Below are positions 1 through 20,129 of a stretch of DNA of 49,996 nt, one piece after another; within the stretch, counting starts at the first letter, position 1, and every line of letters begins with the position of its first letter. A model generated the notes under the pieces. The model was not told where the DNA came from. It saw only the letters and a list, made by a program, of their open reading frames with translations, and did no database searches. A program made the position numbers and the translations under genes. The stretch comes from Branchiostoma floridae (Eukaryota > Chordata > Leptocardii > Amphioxiformes > Branchiostomatidae): NCBI RefSeq assembly GCF_000003815.2, contig NC_049991.1, positions 3,656,518 to 3,706,513 of the forward strand, read 5' to 3'.

Positions 1-137
1 GTGAGGCTACTGCCAGCAGACTTCCAACCGTCTTCTACACAAGTCAACTTGGTTAGGGGAATATCAAGAATCAGTACTGGTTTTCTATAACAGTATAAGC
101 AAGTCAGTCAACGGTCAAACAGACTGTTGTTACTAAC

Positions 138-2260
138 CTGTTCGTGGAGTTGATGTTCCTCCGTGCTGCTCTACATACTCTACTGCCTTTCTCCAGAAGG
201 GAGACGCACATTTCATCATAGGCCAGGCCTGGGATGCTCTGGGATCCCAACATCCCTCACAGGTCAGGGAGCAGAACTGGATAAGGGCTCTGGTCTCTTT
301 GTTTGTCCATGCGTCAATACGCCGTTTCTTCTGGCTTTTGACAATTTTCTGAAGTTGAAAATACATTTTACTGTAAGTCTTTTTGTGACCATACACTGAC
401 ATAATACATTTGTAGTGAATTGTATGGTAAATTACAATATATGGGTCAACAACAAAATGTTTTACCTGACTTGATGCTCAGAAATTATTAACTTTTCTAA
501 CTAATATGAAATATAGTACAGGAAACAGCAACATTACGTTACATCTACAACTTATTTGCATTACTGTAGTTTGTTACTAGTCTTTATTTCAACATCTCAG
601 TCAATCATTGTTTCTCATATTTGTACGTGATGATTGTTTTAATGAGGAAAAACGGACTATGTACCGTCTTGTCAGGACTCTTTCCAGATGACCGCAACAA
701 TCGCTCCATGTCTGTAAAAGGATTAAAAAAAAAATGAAATGTAAGAATGATGATTGACATCTCAGTGTACCAATGCATGTAAACGCTAGATACACTTCAA
801 ATCAGCGTAAGTATTTTAGGTTAAAACGACATGTGGCCTAATGTTGAGAGAACAAAAAATGATGATTTCCCGAAAGTAACAGAAATTATCCCGTGAAATT
901 ATGTGGCGGTTTCGGCATGCGGTAAGAGGCGATCAAAACAAAAACAACAACAATGGCGGGAGCCCCTTTCACGGGGCATTTTCTTACGTCATCAGCCAGC
1001 TCACTTTATCGTGAAATTTTTCGGTATAAATGACAGACGATGTTCAAAACAAAAAGATGGAATGTTGGTTAGATATCAACGATTAGATTTTTTAGCATCA
1101 CCGTTGGAATTATTTCTGTAACGTAGATTTTGCCGATCAAAACAGAGGCACGCACACGACACGGAGGCGGCATGAATAAACAATTGCCCGACCTCCAAAG
1201 TTTCCGTGAATTATTTGGCGGCATAAACGAGGATCGAAAAGCACACCAACATGTCCGATTATCTAAGAATAATACAAGGTAACTCACTTCAAGTGCGATT
1301 CCCCGAAATTTACAAGGATTATTCCGTTTTTTGTGGCGACTTCGGCATGCGACAAGAGGCGATCAAAACAACAACAAAAAAATGGCGGGAGTCCCTTCCA
1401 CGGGACATTACTTACGTCAGCCCAAGCCAGTTCACTTTATCGCGAAAATTTTCGGTATAAATGACAGACAATGTTCAAAACAAAAAGGTGGAATGTTGGT
1501 AAGATATCAAAGAATAAAAAACGGGATGATTTTTTAGCATCACCGTTGGAATTATTTCTGTAACGTAGATTTTGTCGATCAAAACAGAGGCACGCACACG
1601 ACACGGAGGCGGCATGAATAAACATGCCCGACCTCCAAAGTTTCCGTGAATTATTTGGTGGCGTAAACGAGGATCGAAAAGCACACCAACATGTCCGATT
1701 ATCTAAGAATAATACAAGGTAACTCACTTCAAGTGCGATTCCCCGAAATTTACAAGGATTATCCCGTTTTTTGTGGCGACTTCGGCATGCAGTAAGACAA
1801 GAGGCGATCAAAACATAAACAACAAAAATGGCGGGAGTCCCATTCACGGGGCATTTTCTTGCGTACGGCCACTTCACTTCATCGTAAAAATTTTCGGTAT
1901 AAATGAGGGGAGATGCTCAAAACAAAAAGGTGGAATGTTTGTTAGATATCAAAGGATACAAAACGGGATGATTTTTTAACATCTCCCCTGGAATTATTTT
2001 TTTAACGTAACCTTTTGTGGGCCAGAGAAGCAACATCGTAGACATAAACAAACATGCACGGCCCGAGATAATTGTATTCATGCCGATAAAAATAGCATTG
2101 CAGCCCCCTGTTAGATCTCAACATCCTTCAAAACGTATATAAAATTCACTGTAAGATGCATACCTTGGTAAGCCTTTTCCTTGTTCTTGAAAAGGGCACA
2201 AAAGTTGAAGTCCTCTTCCCTCGTCAAGGCAGCGTCTTGAAGCGCGCCATTCAGGTAGCG
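138..2260 (-). CDS. Probable Myb/SANT-like DNA-binding protein, three internal exons (partial)
   Basis: Proposed exons in minus-strand order are 2260-2164, 711-665 and 348-138. Each ends at a GT donor (gtatgc, gtacat, gttagt) and begins after an AG; codon phases join without a stop (phase 1, then 0), giving about 118 residues. The last exon reads KRRIDAWTNKETRALI, then CWDP, then FWRKAVEYV. This tryptophan spacing with an E-T-x-A-L-I helix resembles the Myb/SANT-like (trihelix-type) DNA-binding fold found in animal regulators and in PIF/Harbinger transposon proteins. The gene continues off the left edge. A tandem array of about 430-bp repeats lies in the proposed large intron. Weak points: the acceptor before 2260 has a poor pyrimidine tract, and the two upstream exons have no recognised domain. 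It could be a host gene or a domesticated or dead transposon gene. Confidence 0.4.
870..2010. repeat. Three tandem copies of an approximately 430-bp unit
   Basis: The motif gaggcgatcaaaaca recurs near 926, 1356 and 1801, and blocks such as ttcggtataaatga and cacgacacggaggcggcatg recur in the same order. Periods are about 430 and 445 bp; the third copy is shortened. Several open frames here exist only because the unit repeats, and they disagree between copies, so I do not call them genes. The array lies between two proposed minus-strand exons. Confidence 0.85.
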
Positions 2261-2517
2261 CTATGCATTCTGGGATTGTTTAGAGGGCACTAAGGGGATT
2301 TTTTCCTGGATCCGATCAATTTCAGAGTTGGCGCATAATGGGTCTATTATAGTATATTGTCAAGTTATATACATTTTTCACTTTCTAAAATCAATATTTG
2401 TCGGAAAATAGCACTCCCATCCCCACTTTAGGACTCCTTTAAAACATAAAAGGTAGTCCAAAGCCTTTTTGAGGCTGTAGAATCGGTGGGTTGTTATCCA
2501 CTGTGTCTAGGACATGG

Positions 2518-2712
2518 TACTGTAAACGTATTCAATTTTGCGCTAGCGGGAAAAGGACTTTTCGCGGTGGTTTTAATTTCGCGGAAGCACCATGCACTGT
2601 AGTCTCTTACTGCCATGGAAAAATGTTTGCGGTGGTTTTTAATTCGCGGTGAAGCGGCCGCCGCGAAAACCGCGAACATTAAACCACCGCAAAAGTTTCT
2701 GCATTTACAGTA
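2518..2712. mobile_element. TA-flanked MITE (mariner-like), copy 1 of 3
   Basis: The element has short inverted ends (CTGTAAACG... and ...TGCATTTACAG) and is bounded by TA on both sides, as expected for Tc1/mariner-type integration. The interior is rich in CGCGGTGG and its complement CCACCGCG. Further copies are at 19133-19342 and 30609-30828. No transposase is encoded. Confidence 0.8.
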
Positions 2713-2724
2713 CTAGAAGGTGGA

Positions 2725-2908
2725 ACCCAACCCTTTCCTTACACTGCCTTTTACCTCACCAACCAAAGTCAGGTACCCATTTTTACACCTGGGTGGTGTG
2801 AGGAAAGTCCTGTGCCTTTTCCAAGGGCACAACTTCGGTTGCATGTAAGGGGATTTAAACCCAAGACCTTTGGGTTCTGGGTCAAACACCCTAACCGTAA
2901 TGCCAACA
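2725..2908 (-). mobile_element. tRNA-derived SINE, copy 1
   Basis: On the minus strand a tRNA-like head carries a B-box-like GGGTTTAAATCCC. It is followed by a body shared with copies near 6965-7180 (+) and 38795-38975 (-): a gtgcccttgg...aaggcac block, an acacctgggtgg block and a final gttggtgaggtaaaag block. The head is divergent, so this is a dead copy and not a tRNA gene. Confidence 0.65.
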
Positions 2909-2969
2909 TCACACTTGATATGAGGACTTGATAACTAGTGATCTAAACAACGATATGTTTTTCCTTTAG

Positions 2970-12896
<9,927 letters not shown>

Positions 12897-12915
12897 CTAG
12901 TTCTACTCAAGTTTC

Positions 12916-13634
12916 TTAAAGGTCCATTTTGTAACATTTTGGCCCAAAATTTGAAAATATTATAGAGAAGAAAACTTTGTGAATGACATGTATAACCGAT
13001 TTTCAGCATACTTGCATCATGATTTCGTATTTCTGATGTTTGGGAATTGTGCAGAGAAAGTTCCTGACACCATCTCAAACTAGGCCCGACTGTTCCAAAG
13101 AACAACATACTTTATGCTAGTTTGAAAGATCACAGCATTTAAGCATGTTTGTATGGTGCAATGGTGTGGTTACCGCCCTCCCTGAATATTGGTATGCAAT
13201 TTTGTAAAGAAATGGTAGGAAAATCTACTACCTATATTGTCCTAAGGCCACACCAATTTAATTTCTTGGTTCACAGATTTTTTCATAAAAAATATGGAGC
13301 GAGAGGGCGAAATAAAAATAAAAATAAAAATTGTAAAATGGTTGGGGTAAAGGTAACGGCTAATCCAAAACATAAAGAAAAAAGTTTTCAGCTTGAAAAA
13401 AGTACAAAAACACCATTATTGTACAGTAACAGCACCTGTACCCACACTTTAAGGAGCTGATAATATAAAGGCCAATTTGCTACACCAGAAAGTTGGTGAA
13501 TGGTTTCGTTAATGGTGAAAATTTGCTGAGTAGTAATTTTTATTTTTATTTTTTCTCCAAAAAATAGGAGCGAGCGAATCCGTGAACCAAGAAATTAAAT
13601 CGGTGTGGCCTAATGTTACATAATGGACCTTTAA
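12916..13634. mobile_element. TTAA-flanked (piggyBac-like) MITE in the IFT140 3' region, with a nested MITE
   Basis: TTAA at 12916 and 13631 brackets inverted ends AGGTCCATTTTGTAACATT and AATGTTACATAATGGACCT (18 of 19 match). TTAA is the piggyBac target duplication. It begins 20 bp after the IFT140 stop codon, so it probably forms part of the 3' UTR. A degenerate relative lies at 46432-46755 (caccatctcaaactaggcc block shared). A separate MITE is inserted at 13243-13612. Confidence 0.75.
13243..13612. mobile_element. Nested MITE with AGGCCACACC ends
   Basis: The long inverted ends are ggccacaccaatttaatttc and gaaattaaatcggtgtggcc, extending through ttggttcac. The element lies inside the TTAA element. 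The interior has A/T-rich arms including AATAAA at 13311-13316, the first such signal after the IFT140 stop codon. Confidence 0.8.
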
Positions 13635-14640
13635 CTAAGGAATGTTTTAACCTTCTTGCTGCTAAAGTAGCCCTTTTGCCCCCAAATGTGTGTTGATTAC
13701 AAGGTAAGGCAGGAGGGTGGAGGTTAATTAGGAAGGCAAAATAGTATCAAGATTTTAAAGATGTCTTTTTTTTGCTATACTTTTGCATGTGATGATGCAA
13801 AATCCCAGTTTTTTGTTCCTTGACTCTTTTTTATGTTTGAGTAACTTAAAGAAGTACAAAAGCAAAAATAGCAAATGAAGGTTTGCTTTCACTACATTTG
13901 ATTGAAATATTGGTAGGTAAACTAGGAACAAAAATTGCCTCCGCTCTAGAGGTGTCGCCAAAAAAATGCACAACTTTGTTTTTGATTTTTTTTTCTTTTC
14001 TGGCAAAAGAATCTATCCATGGTGCACAGTAACCCCACAAGTGTACTTCTCATAGTAACATAATCTAATAAGAAAAGCAAATTGGAAAAAAATGTACATA
14101 TCTATGTAAAACATGTACATATTGGTTTTTGCTCAGAATAGTTGCTTTGAAAAATAGTAAAGTTTATATGTTTAGTTGTGCCCACCAATGTGTTACTTCA
14201 AAGTAGGTTTTGTAAATGGTGTTTGTGACAATATAGTGAATATTCAGAAGATATGTTTGAAGATATTACGGATGATAATGTATATAGTGGCTTTCTTAAG
14301 AATGAGGTTAGTAGGTATATAAAATTATATTAATTGATGGTTATCAAAAAGTAGGGGAGAAATCATCTTTGAGTAACAAATCTTCAAAAGATTGTGTAAA
14401 ACTAGTCTTTGAGCACTGAATGTATATTTTTTGAAACACAGATTATTTGAGTGATTGAACATTTAAAATGCACCAGCTTTGAAAAATCTGAAATAAAAAG
14501 AGTTATCTTGAAGTTTACTTTGTTGTTTCTGGTAGAAAGTATTGTAAGAAAAAAAAGAAATTCATTTATTGTAAGAAAAAAATCACTTAATTACATTGTA
14601 AGCTTCACGTTTTGCCATATGAAACGTTGCATTTGACCTT
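13635..14640. other. AT-rich intergenic sequence, nothing recognised
   Basis: Only short unsupported open frames occur here. AATAAA motifs are present (for example near 14492) and could serve IFT140 polyadenylation. No repeat family was recognised. Confidence 0.6.
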
Positions 14641-15815
14641 CTTTTCCATCAAAACACGTGTAATATATAAAACGCAAAGCGTTGCTATAGAAACAGTCGC
14701 AGCCAATTAGCATTGTGCATCAGGGACACGCCCACGACACGCCTCCTTTATCACTGTCACATGACTCACCATAACAAAGTCACGAGCCAAAAACAACACT
14801 CAGGTTTCCTTCCGGTTTTTATTCGTACTTCTTGATTAAAATCATTAAAAAACGTACGTTGCATTTATGATAGTTTTAGCGTATGAAATATTATGTATTT
14901 CGTATGTGCAATCATATCTAGTATTGTTAAGCAATATTTTGTAAAAGAAATGCACGGAAAACACAACAAACTTTGCCCACATACTTGTAGTACACCGGAG
15001 TAGTACACCAGTTGGCTTTATGCCAGTCTAAACAGGACGTGTTGTGCCCTGAGTGACAAAACACGTGGTTCGTGTGAAAGTCCATTGCAAAAACCAGTTC
15101 CAGCCGGCCCGGGTGTGACTTGTTGTTTGCCGAAACGCTTGGTGTGAATAGAATATTAACTCGGAGTTTGTCTGAAGCAGGAGTTCAGTTGGGCCCTATC
15201 TCAGAGCCGGACGTCAAAAATATCTGCGTAGTTCTTTCGAACTAGTCGTTGGGGGTAGTTCCAATACGCGATCGGTGAATGTACAACTTCCTCTGTCAGG
15301 CACAACTTCTTGATATTACGCATACGTACCATTATAGTATACGTAGACCTGAACGCTACCTGGACGACAGAAGTTCTGCATTTAGGAGGGTGAAAACAGA
15401 AGCCGCTGGGTTCTAGATCTTGGGTAAACTGAATTTGTGCTGATTTTGCAAAACTTGCGCGGGCCTCACGGCAGTCGGTGTCCGAAAGGTGTGACAAGCT
15501 GCTTTTCAACTGTGGGTCAAATTGACATATTCAGGACACTAACGTTACTGTCGTTGGTTGAGTCCCTGAGCAAAAGGGTTTCGACTCGATTTTCGCGTTT
15601 ACTATTACGTGCTTGGTTGTGGACACAAACAGGGCTTTTTTGTCGTCCAAACACCACCAAGGATAATACGACAAAGGTAGGGATGATTTTGCATTGTTGT
15701 TTCTTATTCATATCCCTGTCCTGGCAAGTAATTACTAACGTTAACGTTGTAGTATTAACGGGTATGAAAAAATCTATAACGCAATGGATCGATAAATTAC
15801 ATAATACAGTGGTAG
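14640..15815. other. Intergenic region with promoter-like composition, no gene recognised
   Basis: GC content rises compared with the preceding kilobase. Between 14655 and 14830 there are CACGTG, CCAAT, a cacgcccacgacacgcc GC block and CACATGACTCA, a cluster reminiscent of a promoter. I found no convincing exon downstream on either strand, so this is only a candidate regulatory region. Confidence 0.25.
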
Positions 15816-15819
15816 CGTT

Positions 15820-16435
15820 GCATGCCCGTAGCCATGATTTTGGTTGGGGGGGTTCTTTTTAGTAATTGTGGGACCATCGAGCGTCGCAGGCGCGAGACTC
15901 ACGCCTTCGGCGTGAGCTACCTAGGGGGTCCGGGGTCATGCTCCCCCGGAAAAATTGAAATTTTGACCCTCTGAAACGCCATTTCCTGCATTTTGACGAC
16001 CAAAAATCGCTTGCGAAGTTTAATGGAATTTCTATTAAAGGACATTAGGCTTTTGCGTAAGTCTTTGAGGCCAACTCCCTGGGCATATTTTCACCGTGTC
16101 AGACACCAAAGGCTCGAGGCGTCGCAATGGAGGTCCGGGGAAATTTTGAAATCTGGACCCTCTGAAAAGCCATTTCCTGCACTTTCTGGGGCAAATTTTG
16201 CTGATAGACTCACTACGATTGGCTGAAATGTCTATCAGGGAAAATGCAAATCAGTCATGCCTTTGAAAAAAAAATCTTGGACATGAAAAAGTGGACCTTC
16301 GAGCCTTTTGAGCGTGTGGTTCTTCCGAACTGTGCAGTAACAAGGTCGGCCACTAGAAAGCTAAAATCTGTTACACCTACCAACATACGAAATATCGTCG
16401 AAATCACTCGAAACGTTTTAGATATATAACTTTAA
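15820..16435 (+). repeat. High-GC interspersed repeat (GGGGTCCGGGG...CCCCCGGAAAA type)
   Basis: The block gggggtccgggg-catg-ctcccccggaaaa is followed by ttgaccctctgaaacgccat and ttcctgcattttgac. A second divergent half begins near 16122 (ggaggtccggggaaattttg, ggaccctctgaaaagccat, ttcctgcactttc). A short hairpin, cacgccttcggcgtg, precedes it. The two related halves point to an internally duplicated interspersed element. Its class is unknown to me. Confidence 0.6.
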
Positions 16436-16818
16436 AGTGTCAGACACGCACACACACAAAAAAAACTGCCCAGCAAAAACTTTACCTCTCTTTTAATTTG
16501 AAGGTGATATAATAGCCAGGGCCGTAGTACGTGTAGGTAGCCTGTGTTGCACAACTTCTCGCATCCAGGCGCTTATTGGTCATCCTTCTAGGGACGTGAC
16601 CAATGGAAGGGCTGCTAGAAACGTGACTTAATCAGGTTACCCCCAAAGTGCCCCCTGATTGACCTCAAGTTTTATTTATCCTCAAGTCAGGACATGCAAC
16701 TTCAGCAAAGTCCAGTTTGAATCGAATTCTTGCGGCGTGGTCTACTGTACGCTGTGACCTATTTAGATAAGAATACCACAAGCTGCGTTCAACAAATAGC
16801 AAAGCAAGCATTCTGACA

Positions 16819-16972
16819 GTCTGCAAGCAGACCTTACGGTGCCTTAGAGATAGTATTAAAGCTGACTAAGGATAAAGGAGTCTAGCCGGCCAAAGGGAGA
16901 TAGCCGGCCAAAGGAAGTCAAACGGGCCCCTTTGATGCTATCTCTAAGGCACCGTAGGGTCTACTTGGAGAC
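16819..16972. mobile_element. Foldback MITE with 35-bp inverted ends
   Basis: gtctgcaagcagaccttacg and the complement of cgtagggtctacttggagac form the outer arms and continue through gtgccttagagatag. The central part carries two copies of tagccggccaaagg. No target duplication is readable. The outer tip shares TCTCCAAG with the elements at 17621, 19541 and 27761. Confidence 0.7.
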
Positions 16973-17202
16973 TAGCATCCTGAGACAATCTACCCAAACT
17001 TTTATTATCTAGAAGACCTAAAAACAAATTTATAGATCTATCACAATTAATTATCTATTAGCAACCCAAGAAGATTCATACTGAGTCGAAGACTAGCATC
17101 TAAGCTTTAAAAATTATCCAGAATTATCTACTACACAGTACTTATTCATGTTATCGTTCAACTTCCATTTTATTTGTTATTACATCCATCAGTTCTATAT
17201 GA

Positions 17203-17421
17203 TAACGCTAGTTCACCTTTATCCTAAGGGTAACCTATATCCGTTGCTTTTGAAAAACGGGTAGTTAGGGGTATCAAGTCAACGGACGATAGTTTCAAAC
17301 TACAATAGTTTGAACATATCACAACTTGAAACCACCGTCTGTCGACCCGATATCCCTTGTTACCATGTGGGTAAACACAACGAATATAGGTTACCCCGCG
17401 GAAAAAGGTGAAGTAACGTTA
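17203..17421. mobile_element. Foldback element family (AACGCTAGTTCACC), copy 1 of 5
   Basis: The inverted arms are taacgctagttcacctttat...ggtaacctatatccgttg and the complement of caacgaatataggttacccc...aaaggtgaagtaacgtta. A second inner inverted pair (tcaagtcaacggacg, ccgtctgtcgac) follows. Further copies are at 26354, 30344, 33489 and 46224. Terminal TA may be the target duplication. Confidence 0.8.
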
Positions 17422-17620
17422 ACGTTACATCAATCTTTCTTTCCTTGAACAATGTGAATGGCTTATGATGGAATAAAAAAAATATTATCTTTGAGGCTAA
17501 GTTAAATTATGTTGATATGTTGAGCTCGTTTTTTTTTATTAACAAAATGCAACAACTGAAGCGGCTAGCAAGAGAGTGTCATCGGATCATACCTCTCAAA
17601 CATCTGCTTGAAAACTGTTA

Positions 17621-17758
17621 ATCTCCAAGCAAATCTACCGGGGGGCAAAGACAGCACCCAAAGTACTAGACAAAGTCCAGCTGGACACCGGGGGGTCATT
17701 TGGATACAGTTTATTCCTTGGGGTATCGTCTTTGCCCCCGATAGATTTGCTTGGAGAT
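17621..17758. mobile_element. Foldback MITE, ATCTCCAAGCAAATCTA ends
   Basis: The inverted arms are atctccaagcaaatctaccg and the complement of cgatagatttgcttggagat, continuing into ggggcaaagac/gtctttgccccc. The element is 138 bp, single copy here and non-coding. Confidence 0.7.
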
Positions 17759-18119
17759 AAAAAGATTGTAACAGTTATTCAATAGTTACCAAGAAACCAA
17801 GTATTGTTTTGATCGGGCCTCATAGGTCGAAGGTCGCATGTGGCTAGCTGATAAACAAACGGGCCTTGTGCTCAGTCGTGCCCTCTTTCTTATGCTAGAA
17901 GGACGATAGGGGAAAGGGGGGTACCCGGGTCTTGGCAAATTCCTTCTGTCAGGACATTTGTTGCTTAGAACAACGTAGTATGCACAATTTTCCTGATTCT
18001 TACACCAAACGAGAGGACACAGTGAAGGGTAAGTCGTAGTCTTGGTAACGTAACGTTACTTTTGAGTCGTTTTAGGCGCCGTGCCATGCCGGGTTTGTTT
18101 TCATATCATATTTCCAACA

Positions 18120-18426
18120 TTGTATGTCAGTCCCTGGTGCCAAACTGTATCGAAAGCTCGCTTAACATATAAGAAAACAACTGCTGTGCAGGAGGTGTTA
18201 GGGTCATCTATCGACTTGGCCCAGTCATTTACAAGTCGAACTAACTGGAGGACGGTTCCATCACCCTTTCTAAAGCCTGACTGGTGGCTATGTAGAAGGT
18301 TGTTTTCTTCCAGGTAGCTGTACAGGTGGTTGTGCACGAGCCGTTCCATCACCTTAGCTACTGTTGGTAGCAGGGATATTGGTCTATAGTTGAAGGGGTC
18401 AGTTTTGTCGCCCTTTTTGAAAGTGT
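18120..18426 (-). pseudogene. 307-bp inverted copy of a reverse transcriptase segment
   Basis: The minus strand encodes the same peptide as 20132-20438 (NYRPISLLPTVAKVMERL to AFDTVWHQGLTY). By direct comparison the 307 bases are an exact reverse complement with no gap or mismatch. The copy has no other LINE sequence at either end, so it is a fragment with sharp boundaries inside the coding region. Confidence 0.93.
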
Positions 18427-18783
18427 GTTTTATAAAACAATAATGATACTCACTAAACCCATGCAGACCCTACCCATGCATTCCCTATACGCATAGACAC
18501 TTTGTTTATCGTACAAATTTCGGAATAAATGAGGTACGCTAAGCACACCGAGGCAAATTGCTCATAAGATAGCAAAGAATACAAGAACAAGACGAGATTT
18601 CTTAGCGAACCTGAAATTAGTTTTGTAAACTTACCTAAAAGTTTTGCATTGTATTCAGCCATAGGATTAATTCAATTAGAGGGTACTTGGGGAGTTTAGT
18701 AGAAGACTGAATGCTTTTGAGGCATGTGGAGCAACTGGGTACTTTCTCGTATAATGTGAAGTAGTATGCAGTTATCAGTTCCT

Positions 18784-18838
18784 AAAATTAATATCTATCG
18801 GAAAATAACACTCCCATGTGGAGTGGAATGCCCCTTTA
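18784..18838 (+). mobile_element. MITE end related to 2396-2440 and 22105-22158
   Basis: The block tatcggaaaataacactccc...gtggagtggaatgcccctttaa is shared with 22105-22158 and, more loosely, with 2396-2440. The shared end at TTAA suggests a TTAA-targeting family. I could not place the other end, so this is a terminal fragment only. Confidence 0.45.
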
Positions 18839-19132
18839 ACCTAGTGCAGATCAAGATTCTAAGCCTGCTGTTGCCATCTGTCCTAACTTATTTGCTTTCA
18901 AAATCCCTGAAGCATTTCAACCCCTTTGGACCAAAGCTGCTGATGGTAAACAGCTAAGGAATGAACCACTCATATACTTTTTTCAGGGGGTAGAATAAGT
19001 GGTCCAAACTTTTAAAACAGTCAATAACCATATACAAACCTTCTTTACCTTTTGAAATGTCAAACTGAGCCTATACAATAAAGGGTGTACAGGTTAAATC
19101 GTTTTGTTTTTGGGGTGTCCAGGTCTAGAGGA

Positions 19133-19342
19133 TACTGTAAATGCAGAAATACTCGCGTTGGATTAATGTTCACGGTTTTCGCAGTGACCACTTCACAGCG
19201 AACTTAAAACCACCGCGAACATTTTTCTATTATAGCATTAGGCTGCAGTTCATGGTGTTACCGCGAAATTTATACCACCGCGAATAGTTCTTTTTCCGCT
19301 ACAGCGAAATTAAATCCCGCGAACTTAAATGCATTTACAGTA
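19133..19342. mobile_element. TA-flanked MITE, copy 2
   Basis: Inverted ends TACTGTAAATGCAGAAA and AATGCATTTACAGTA are bounded by TA. The interior contains ccaccgcgaac and taccaccgcgaa blocks like those at 2518-2712. Confidence 0.8.
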
Positions 19343-19540
19343 TGTCATCATAATGTCAAGGTTGCCTTATGCAAATAGACAATATGCAAATGAGAAATAA
19401 ATTGCAGAAATAACGGTGCAAACTTTTTTAACAGCTCAGCATTTAGTCTGCTTATTATAAAACCAGTTGTAATGCAAAACTTAGATTTATATCAAATTTG
19501 AACCATATCATATTATGTTTATCTGTAAAGCCTGATGCCC

Positions 19541-19762
19541 TACTCTCCAAGCAGAGGTTAGGCTCCGGCTGTTTTTTTTACTTTAACGTTTTTTTTAGTC
19601 GATTTTATCAGGCTTTCTATTTTTTATTTTATCTTGCTGTATCAAAACCTAACGTTTGGCTGGCATACATGTACTTCAAGAAAAAGGACAAAATAGAAAG
19701 CCAAATAAAAACGACTAAAAACGTTAAAACACAGCCGGAGCCTAACCTCTGCTTGGAGGGTA
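19541..19762. mobile_element. Palindromic MITE (TACTCTCCAAGCAGAGG), copy 1
   Basis: The arms tactctccaagcagaggtta...ggctccggctgt pair with acagccggagcc...taacctctgcttggagggta. They pair almost along their full length, so the element is nearly a complete foldback. The flanking repeat is degenerate here; the copy at 27761-27965 has a clean 9-bp duplication. Confidence 0.82.
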
Positions 19763-20129
19763 TGGTGCTCCAGATGTCCCAGATGTGTGAGTGACCTGGT
19801 TTGACCCCGCATCAAACCGGCTCAGACCAGATCTGGCCAAGGACACATTTGTTGAGAAAGACCGCTGTTCTGTCACTTTTAGACTTTTTGTTTTCCCCTC
19901 TTTATGCTTCCCCTCTTATTGTTTACCTAAAACTACAGATAATACGAGAACAGTTAACATTTTCGTGATGCCAGTTTGTCAACAGCTAGTTGACAACGCA
20001 AGTGGTAGCTCTTAAAACTAACCTCAGAAATGCAAGACTGTTACCAGGGCCCACACAGGCCAACTCCTCGGCTATAGAGCGAACATTGCCCCAAGGAAAA
20101 TTATTCTACAACAGCCCCCTTTGCGTAAT

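Noticed and set aside
1437-1877. 146-codon minus-strand frame
   Set aside because: It lies inside the 430-bp tandem array and is not conserved between the copies.
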